The notes under the pieces are model-generated. The model had not been told where the DNA came from, searched no databases, and saw only the letters and a program-made list of their open reading frames with translations. Both the position numbers and the translations under genes were made by a program. A DNA stretch of 64,000 bases from positions 1 to 64,000 of the forward strand of contig JAUIRK010001044.1 of assembly GCA_030549495.1 (NCBI GenBank), read 5' to 3'. This document shows, piece after piece, positions 57,061 to 64,000 of this stretch (positions are counted from its first letter, which is position 1; each line of letters opens with the position of its first letter). Source of the stretch: Nectonema munidae. Lineage: Eukaryota; Nematomorpha; Nectonematoida; Nectonematidae.

Positions 57061-57519
57061 GGATGGAAGGTGAATAATGTCAGCAGAAACCAGAAAGATT
57101 TATCAGAAAATTGTGTATGAACAAAATGTGTTCTTCGCGAAGTTTACATTGTACAAGCGCAGATAAAGGTATAATAACAAATATCGATATCGTGTGTCAT
57201 AAGAGTACAACAATAGTAAACCAGCATCATATTTTCTTCCATTTCTTATTCGTTGACACCATGGTTGAAAGGGTTAGAGGTAAACATAAAAAACAAAAAT
57301 TTATAATATATCAGCAGAGTCTGCTCACTCCTGAATCAATAAATGCATTTACCAGTTGTGTCGAGAAGAGCACGAGGCATAAAAGTAAATAAAACCAAAT
57401 TTCGATTATTCACAAGATAACAACAAAGTGAACGAGCTTTGTATTGTATATTTTTTCAGTTACGTTGATTCAAGCGATGTGAGTTCGGAAGATTTGAAAG
57501 TTACTAATATTTTTTGTCC
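57061..57519. other. Spacer
   Basis: A 93-codon plus-strand frame (57111-57392) is unrecognised. No repeat ends. Confidence 0.3.
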
Positions 57520-57660
57520 TTCGTTGGTAAATGATTGTAGCGCAGGTTTTTAAATTCGATCCTTCCACGTTAGATTACTGCCTGTCAAAAATTACTCCTA
57601 GCTCATGCCGGTGGCGCATCAGTGCCTTATCGACAAAAATACCACCTATCTAAACATTTT
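57520..57660 (+). repeat. SINE, copy 4 (degraded)
   Basis: A box-B-like AAATTCGATCCTTCC near 57553, then GCATCAGTGCCTTATCGACA and AAAATACCACC. This resembles the 3' half of the SINE family at 11.1, 15.4 and 47.9 kb. Confidence 0.45.
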
Positions 57661-58415
57661 ACTGTCACAAAGTTTAAAGATTCAGCCTGTTTTTGTTCAC
57701 ATCCTAATTGAAATTTTAACCAGTACTGGATCAAGTTTAACAAAATATAGATGGCGTTAAATTGATAAAATTTTCACCGTTAAAAATGACTTTTATAGAA
57801 TGTTTTCTCCTTTTATTTTCAAGTAATTCATACAATTAACCTGTGGTTAATGACCACTATTTTCTGATGAAAAAACGTAATGGTGAAAATTGGTCAAAAC
57901 TGTCCCCAGTCCGTCAACGGCGTTAGTACAAAAATGTGACTTAGTTTTCGCAATTAGGGTGCAAGAATGTTTGGATTTATCAATCAAGTTTTACATTTCG
58001 GAAAAAGCTGTCTCTTTAATTAGTAAACGAAGGGAAGGCAAAACTAAGGAACAAGAATCAAAGCATGTAGGCTCAAAAGTGCTCGGTTTAGTTAGACTAG
58101 CGCACCTAGTAACATTTTTCACATGATCATTTTACAACAATTTTTATAAAAATTTTATTGCTAAATTAATATATTCATCATTAAATATATTATAATATTT
58201 GGGACAATATTAAGTCAAAAAACGTGAAATTATAATTTATTTTAAAGTTTATAAATTTTCCTCATTGATTGTATTTATGGGTTTAAAATATTAGCCTTAT
58301 AATAATGTTTATGAATAAATGTTTTATTTCATATATATTAAATTGGTGACAAGATTATTGTGTTATTTTTTAAAATAAAGTTGCATGTTTGATTTGATTT
58401 AATAAAAATGGGCAG
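57661..58415. other. Spacer, possible intron of the gene at 58.4 kb
   Basis: AT-rich. A 78-codon plus-strand frame (57890-58126) has a basic stretch (SKRREGKTKEQESKHVGSK) but is not recognised. It may be intronic or an unverified upstream exon. Confidence 0.3.
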
Positions 58416-58912
58416 ACAACTCTGTTTAAATCATTGCGTTTTTGGAAAGAGATGGAAAATATTTTTTTTGTATTACAACGAAATAGTGGAGTGTTCAGCG
58501 TTACCTCATCAAGTTTGCCTAAAAATATAATTATACAATTTTCTGGACATCTAAGCTTTAAAGTACAGCCAACTTTATCATATAAATTTTACGATGTGAA
58601 AAATGCCGACATCACTGATTGGGGTAAACTCTTTTATTTTATTTTTAGGCATATACTTTTATTTCAGACTTAGTTGAAATGAGTTTATCAAATAGTAAAG
58701 TTCTCTATGCCACTGAAATTCTCGACAAGGACGCTCCATTACCTATACTTACTGAAAGTGCATTGGAGTTTCGTCGAAATAGATATCGTAAAATTGATGC
58801 TCAATTCCAAAGAGAACCTTCAAGTGCATTACGCTTGAAATTAACAAAACTTCTCATGCTTGGGAAAACGATCAATACTCCTAATCCTTGCTACTATTAT
58901 CACATACGTTGA
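58416..58912 (+). CDS. 3' end of an unrecognised host gene, two exons with a 44-nt intron
   Basis: Two plus-strand exons. The first (58416-58623) opens after a possible acceptor (GGGCAG) and codes for TTLFKSLRFWKEMENIFFVL... to YDVKNADITDW, then a split codon. The intron 58624-58667 (GTAAAC...TTTATTTCAG) is only 44 nt. The second exon (58668-58912) continues in register: DLVEMSLSNSKVLYATEILD, then ALEFRRNRYRKIDAQFQREP, SSALRLKLTKLLMLGKTIN and a stop. AATAAA follows at 58923-58928. Composition and matching phases look like real coding sequence. I recognise no domain, and there is no signal peptide or membrane segment. The true 5' exons lie upstream and were not identified. It could still be part of a transposon protein I do not know. 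Confidence 0.55.
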
Positions 58913-58922
58913 ATGACGTAAC

Positions 58923-58928
58923 AATAAA
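58923..58928 (+). promoter_or_regulatory. Polyadenylation signal AATAAA
   Basis: Lies 11 bases after the stop codon of the gene at 58416-58912. In AT-rich DNA this motif is common, so the support is moderate. Confidence 0.4.
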
Positions 58929-59309
58929 CAGTTTTACTTCTATTTCCTAATTTTATAGAAATCTTTCGTTTCCAAATTTCTATATTTTACCCTTCGCCTT
59001 GTCTTTACTACTGCTTTCCAGGGTAAATTTAGATCTACCCTTGCACTTTTGCCCTTAGTTTGTTCCTTATAAATATTGATAAATTCTTCTCACCTCTTAT
59101 TTATATTAGCTAGACATCTTAATCTTTGTCCTTCTAAAATCTTATTTATTTCGTTAACTTGACAAAGAGTTCTTACTTTCTTGTTACTTATTTTAGATTC
59201 TAAATTAAATGTACAAAAATTTCATTTCAGTTGCATTCAATCTACCTTTTCTGCTTTTTTAATTTTTAAACTACTATATACCATATTAGACCTAATCCAA
59301 CTTTTATAT
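58929..59309. other. Spacer
   Basis: No feature recognised. It ends with TTTATAT (59303-59309), the likely target duplication of the hAT element that follows. Confidence 0.4.
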
Positions 59310-59511
59310 CAGGGTTTCCCAACCTTTTTGTTGCTGTGTACCACGTATGGACTTATTCTGTTGGTACGTACCACCTAACTTTAACGATTAGTTTTTGACC
59401 ATAAAAGACTAAAAGAATATAACTTTTAGAATATACTAAAAAGTTAATAGACACAATAACATATAAATATAATACAAGTAAATGAATCCGCAATTAAAAA
59501 ATATACAAAAC

Positions 59512-60880
59512 TTAACTTAATATAATTTGCACATGTGCATAACCATAAACAAGCAAAATATTTAACTTATCGACCAATAAGTACCCGTAAGTCAATGCGA
59601 TGGAGATATTATGCTCACACAACATCGGAAATTGTGTTCTGGATTTACGAAATGATTTCTTGTCTTCGACTTGATTGTAAGAAAGGTAGAAAACTCTTGT
59701 TCGCATTCCCATGTCGTTGGAAATATGAGAAGCTGAGAAATTGCTTTTCACTAGTGACGGATAGGAGGGACTTACATTTAACCAGAAGTTGGCCAATTTA
59801 TGATTTTCACCTTCGTCGCACTGCAAATCGATGAGTTCTTCTTGTTCACCAGTTCCCACTGTGATATCACCAGTGTTAATAGTAGTGAATGGATTCCGAA
59901 TGTTTGTGCATCACGATCATTGAAAAAGTACTGCCTGATTTCATCTTTCAACAGAAGGAGATCCTTGGTGATCTCTTGACCAAATGCAATACTAGGCTCC
60001 CCCCTCCCCAAATGACGCCACATTTTCACACATTCCAACCGGTCTGTTCTCAATCTACAAATCAAGCTTTCGAGTAAATGCAGTCATTTGATTAAGAAAA
60101 CAATGATGTTACTCTCAGCACCCTGAGAACAATTGAATTGATGCAGCAGTTCCTTCGTTGTAATTCCAACTTTCATTGATGAAATGATACATGACTCCAA
60201 AAATATCTGATAGGTAAGCAAGGTAAAGAATGAAGTTTCCATCTTCAGAACTTCGTGATCTTTTGTTTGGAAAAACTGAAGCAGCTCCTTTCTCAGCACA
60301 AAAAGGAGCATAGTGGTATTCCCTCGAAACAGACACCTCACTTCCGTTTGAAAATCAATGACGTGTATTCTGATCCGATATTCTCACAGATGACCTTGAA
60401 GAGACGACTATTTGAGGCAGATGTCATACTGTAGTTCACCATCTTAACCACCAGTTTCAAGCTTGTCTTCATATCGGAAGGTAGAACTTTAGCAGAGAGA
60501 GCAAATCGGTGTATGAAACAGTCAACAGAAGTGACAGATGGAGTGCTCCTTATACCCAAGCTTGGAACCCAGATTTTCTCCCAAGCAGAACAGGAGCGCC
60601 GTCAAACCTACTAGCTTGGTCCATTGGAGACCATTTTCTTTGAAAAAGTTTTCATAAGCTCGAACACGTCTTCTCCTTTTGTTGTAGTTGTCATTTCATT
60701 GGTCAAGAGTAATTCACTTCGAATTGCATCCTTAGTACCATAACGCACATATACCAGAAACTGTGCGCAGTTTGACACGTCCGTTGATTCGTCCAGTTGT
60801 ATTGCAAATCCATATTTTGAGCCCTGTACTTCCGTAATGACTGGGTCATTAAAACAGTAGACATTTCTGTAATACACCTC
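59512..60880 (-). pseudogene. hAT transposase of element H (ZBED5/SCAND3-like)
   Basis: Minus-strand pieces run from 60877. ITEVQGSKYGFAIQLDESTD and VSNCAQFLVYVRYG hold the first catalytic Asp; then comes TTTTKGEDVFELMKTFSKKM. The piece 60559-60338 has VDCFIHRFALSAKVLPSDMK (HRxALxxKxLP block). The piece near 60340 (RKELLQFFQ) and the following ones carry the region before the dimerisation domain. DEIRQYFFNDRDAQTFGIHS and EEQEELIDLQCDEGENHKLA occur at 60065-59780. The final CEQxFS block is not clear. The N-terminal finger is absent and several frame shifts and stops occur, so it is inactive. Confidence 0.8.
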
Positions 60881-61290
60881 AGTATCGTTTTATTTTAGAC
60901 TGCTTCATCAACGGTGCCATGCTTCACCATTTGTTGTGGAAGGCTTTTATTTCTTCGCCAAAAAAAGTGCAATTTCACAGGAGGCTGTCACAATAACAAC
61001 CGACTGCTGATATTATTTCCCCGTTTTGTCTAGTCGTTTAAAATAATTAGGATCGCGGTCTTTCTAGTCGGGATGATTAGTTTGGAGATGGCGTTGTAAA
61101 AGGCTTCATTGATGCATTTGATAATGTCTTCATACACACCACACACACGATTCTTCCCTATTCTTCAATTCATAGAACCAAAATTAATATATTGATCGCT
61201 ATACTGTCGTTTGGGCATCTTGATTTGACGCTATAATAATAATCTGAAATAAAACGAAAAGTTGCTTTTTAATATATTGTATATATATAA

Positions 61291-61390
61291 CTAGGGAGAC
61301 AATGTTCAACTTTCTGTTCACATTCTGCTAGATGTAAGATTTGATATACCTCATTCGGGGAGACGATGCTACATAAGTTATTACCTATAT
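61291..61390 (+). repeat. Direct repeat R, copy inside hAT H
   Basis: It begins CTAGGGAGACAATGTTCAAC and ends AAGTTATTACCTATA. It is about 90% identical by eye to 62296-62389, apart from a short gap. Just after it, ATTCATCTCCAACCT occurs twice (about 61414 and 61445), a small tandem repeat. Confidence 0.85.
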
Positions 61391-61792
61391 ACATTATACC
61401 TGTATACTACGTTGATTCATCTCCAACCTGTATACCGCGATAATTCATCTCCAACCTATATAATATATTTTATCAAATAATCAAAATAAAATTCTGTAAT
61501 CAAAGAATCGAAAAATATTCTTTAAAAAATCAAAAAATATCAACGAAGATGGTAAGTTAATTAATCACAGCACTGTACCTACTAAGTCAACAGAATGTGT
61601 GTGCATGCTACATTAAACGCATATGCACATATTTACATGTATTACAGTTAAGAAACTAAAGAAAATGAACTTTAGCCAAATTCACATTACACTACATTTC
61701 TCTGTGTGGGAATTTCTGTGAAAACAAGTACTTTTTTGAAAAACATCTCGCGTACCACCAGGAGTACGTGTACCACAGGTTGGGAACCCCTG

Positions 61793-63700
61793 TTTATATG
61801 AATCATTTGTGTACATATATCATATATTTTTTTAAGTGGGTGAATTACTTTATTATATAATATTAGTTTTGTAATTCCCTTTGCCATCATTTGAAAAAAA
61901 TTTGTCCCTCATTTTACCAGCGTTGTAAAAATACAACACACGTTAAAGTTAAATAGCTTTAGAGAAGAAATTTTTTTCGAAATTTGTTTTAGTGCTATAA
62001 ATTGAATTCTATCTTTCAATTGTGACAAAAATAAAGATATCAAATACTAAGAGTACTTATTTTAAGGAAATACAATAAGTTTTGACTAATATGAAATCTT
62101 TTTTATATATCTAGGATGGGAAGTAAATTTTTTAAACTAAGCCTTAAAATTTTACAGCTAGTTATATGTTTGCATTTATGCACCTCTGATCTATGACATG
62201 TTAATGTTATACATTTTAACAAAAAAACTAAAGAGTTTACTATTGTCAAATATATATCTAAGGTTTAATTTTATGAAATTTTGTAATACAAATGACTAGG
62301 GAGACAATGTTCAACTTTCTGTTCATATTTTGCTAGATGTAAGATTACTTCATTCGGGGAGACAATGTTACAAAAGTTATTACCTATATTTTGCAATTTT
62401 TAACATTGTTATACTAGTAGCCAATGCAAAGTGAAAACTTATAATCTAGTAAAAAGAGCACATTGCTACAAAGTTTCATCACTCAATATAAATAATATAA
62501 GGATACGCTAGCTATATCTTTTCAAACATATATAGTATTTTGGATATTAGTATACATGCCATAAAAGCAATGAAAAACCTGGTGTTGAATCCGGCACTGA
62601 TCGTATCATTTTTATGGCTATAATTTGTTCTGCTAGTGTGTGAATAAAGGGATGGTATGTCATCAAGTGTTTTGTATTTGGCAAAACTACTGTTAAATCA
62701 AATATTAGTTTGTTCTTTCAAATTTAGTATGTATCTTTTGGGTTGGTTGCTAGGCCACCTCAGAATCGCAATTTGCCAAGCACTAGGTTACACAATCACG
62801 ATGGAAAGAAATTTTGTCCAAATTCCTCCACAATAAAGAATAAATAGTTTCATGAGGCAAATACGAGGAAAAAAGTCTACCTGAGCTATTGGCGTAAGAA
62901 TTATTTCTTTGAGTGAAAAACTCAGGGTAAGCGTAGGAACAGAAAGTGGAGAAAGATTTAACTTAAACTCACAATGGAGATCAGTTTTAATCAAGTTTTT
63001 TGTTTATTTGATCATCCTAGATATATAAAAAATAATACAGGTTGTCTTGAGCAAAGATTTGATCTCATCCGATCATTCGTTATAACCGGAAGAAATAAAT
63101 TATTTTATTGATTTGGTAAAAATATTATAAAAAATTTGTTTCCAAATTAGCAGTAGGTTAACTATTTTTATTAAATATCCATTATTTATGTCTGGATCGC
63201 TAAAAAAAATAACATACGGATCAAGTTGAAAATGATTGATTTGCTAAATGCAATAAAAATGTACCTGATCGCAAATTAGACGAAGATAAACAGTAACCTC
63301 AATATATGGAAAAAACTTTTACTGTTAAATTACGCGTGAAAGTTCATTTACTCACAGGCAAAATGTTTTGAGTGAATTAGGAACATCAAAATTTCTTTTA
63401 ATATTAGGACAATTTTAACGATATATTCAAGAAAGCAGTAGTTTTTAGGAAGTGAATATATATGATCTTTTTCTGCTTAATTTTTTGACAAGTTTGATTG
63501 GTTTTGATAAAATATAAATCACAGCAAATATTCTAGACCAATTGTTTAGTAATTTCACGGAAAAATCTTTAATATTTAAAAAAAGGGAAGACGGGTTAAA
63601 ATTCAGAACGTAGTTTGGATATTTTGTTTTTCGCAAAGTGATATAAATGACTTTCTTGCGATTTTTTGAACATCAAAAAATAATAATGATACATTGACAT
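61793..63700. other. Spacer between hAT H and SDHA
   Basis: AT-rich, with direct repeat R at 62296-62389. A 68-codon minus-strand frame (62994-62788) contains a possible donor (CTCAG|GTAGAC) but no recognised sequence. No other gene seen. Confidence 0.4.
62296..62389 (+). repeat. Direct repeat R, copy outside hAT H
   Basis: Second copy of the 94-100 bp sequence at 61291-61390, in the same orientation and 1005 bp away. It is preceded by AAATGA rather than by the flank of the first copy. Confidence 0.85.
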
Positions 63701-63715
63701 TTGTCATATGTATAA

Positions 63716-63721
63716 TTTATT
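63716..63721 (-). promoter_or_regulatory. SDHA polyadenylation signal
   Basis: AATAAA on the minus strand, about 140 bases after the SDHA stop codon; a plausible 3' end for that gene. Confidence 0.6.
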
Positions 63722-63861
63722 GAAGCTGTAATGCTTCGAAAAAATTAAAAAATGAATATACTTTGTTAAATAAAAAGCAATTATATAACCTATAGTCTAC
63801 TTTTTCTTGAAGATTTACTTTTTTTCAATCCAGCCAATAGAAATCGAATAAAAGGGTATCA

Positions 63862-64000
63862 TTAATACGATCTCAGAGCAGGAGGAACAGTGTCACATTC
63901 TTCCTTATTAAGGGTTGCATCGATGACAGGTCTATACGAAAGAGTAACATTTCCTTCTGTTTGGTATGTAAGGGTGTGCTTTCGCCAGTGATCTTTCATA
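63862..64000 (-). CDS. SDHA: Succinate dehydrogenase flavoprotein subunit, C-terminal end (partial)
   Basis: Minus-strand coding sequence entering from the right edge and ending at a TAA (63864-63862). The last 45 or so residues include [38 protein letters not shown] and the stop. This matches the conserved C-terminus of mitochondrial SDHA (EHWRKHTLSY..., YRPVIDKTLN..., TVPPAIRSY in vertebrates). SDHA oxidises succinate to fumarate with covalently bound FAD in complex II of the inner mitochondrial membrane. The FAD-binding and catalytic parts lie outside the window. The match is continuous, with no break, so this looks like the functional host gene, not a pseudogene. Confidence 0.95.
   Translation of the reverse strand, partial: MKDHWRKHTLTYQTEGNVTLSYRPVIDATLNKEECDTVPPALRSY

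Larger units (their letters stand above)
59310..61792 (-). mobile_element. hAT transposon H with clear ends, broken transposase
   Basis: A 2483-bp element. The low-coordinate end is CAGGGTTTCCCAACC and the other end is the inverted GGTTGGGAACCCCTG. TTTATAT abuts both ends (59303-59309 and 61793-61799), a target duplication that has probably lost one T. Sub-terminal GTACCAC motifs occur at both sides. A 100-bp repeat found again outside the element lies at 61291-61390. Confidence 0.85.

Overview
This window looks like a piece of an AT-rich animal nuclear genome, most likely an arthropod; small introns and this mix of transposons would fit a crustacean, but I cannot fix the species. The grounds are spliced genes with GT-AG introns, two recognisable metazoan genes (a CREB-type transcription factor and succinate dehydrogenase subunit A), a tRNA-derived SINE, Jockey/I-type LINEs, and many hAT, Tc1/mariner, pogo/Tigger and piggyBac transposons. 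There are no operons and no prokaryotic features.

Host genes. (1) A CREB/CREM/ATF1-type gene lies on the minus strand. An S/T-rich candidate first coding exon (25320-24990) is followed by an exon ending in the PKA/KID motif RRPSYR (18318-18090) and one continuing KILDDL (15154-14514). The splice phases agree at both junctions. The bZIP exon is not visible and probably lies beyond the left edge. Its introns (about 6.7 and 2.9 kb) are filled with transposons. (2) A plus-strand gene of unknown function ends near 58912, with a 44-nt intron between two coding exons. (3) The last coding part of SDHA sits on the minus strand at the right edge (64000-63862), with its polyadenylation signal.

Layout. 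0-10.3 kb holds four broken hAT transposases of different families, plus a fossil of a widespread but unclassified repeat protein (6.1-7.7 kb). 10.5-14.4 kb holds a hAT MITE, a SINE, a GC-richer island and a small TTAA-bounded MITE. 14.5-25.3 kb is the CREB gene with SINE, LINE, mariner (itself split by a hAT MITE), Tigger and nested MITEs in its introns. 25.6-27.3 kb is a LINE fossil. 29.1-32.0 kb is the best-preserved element: a 2.9-kb hAT with perfect 8-bp target duplications, perfect 16-bp terminal repeats and an uninterrupted 602-codon transposase. 34.2-34.6 kb is a hAT MITE with perfect target duplications. 35.3-42.1 kb is one LINE copy split by a block holding reverse-transcriptase/RNase H fossils and a piggyBac tail. 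43-53 kb holds more hAT and LINE fossils, a minisatellite and a SINE. 53.6-57.1 kb has piggyBac ends and a broken piggyBac transposase. 59.3-61.8 kb is a broken hAT with clear ends.

The window is mainly a record of repeated transposon invasion around and inside a few host genes. The most useful points are the intact hAT with its likely non-autonomous partner at 24.46 kb, the TTAA-bounded MITE family, the unclassified repeat family at 6-7.7 kb, and the CREB gene model. Coordinates of old elements without visible ends are approximate, and all alignments were made by eye.
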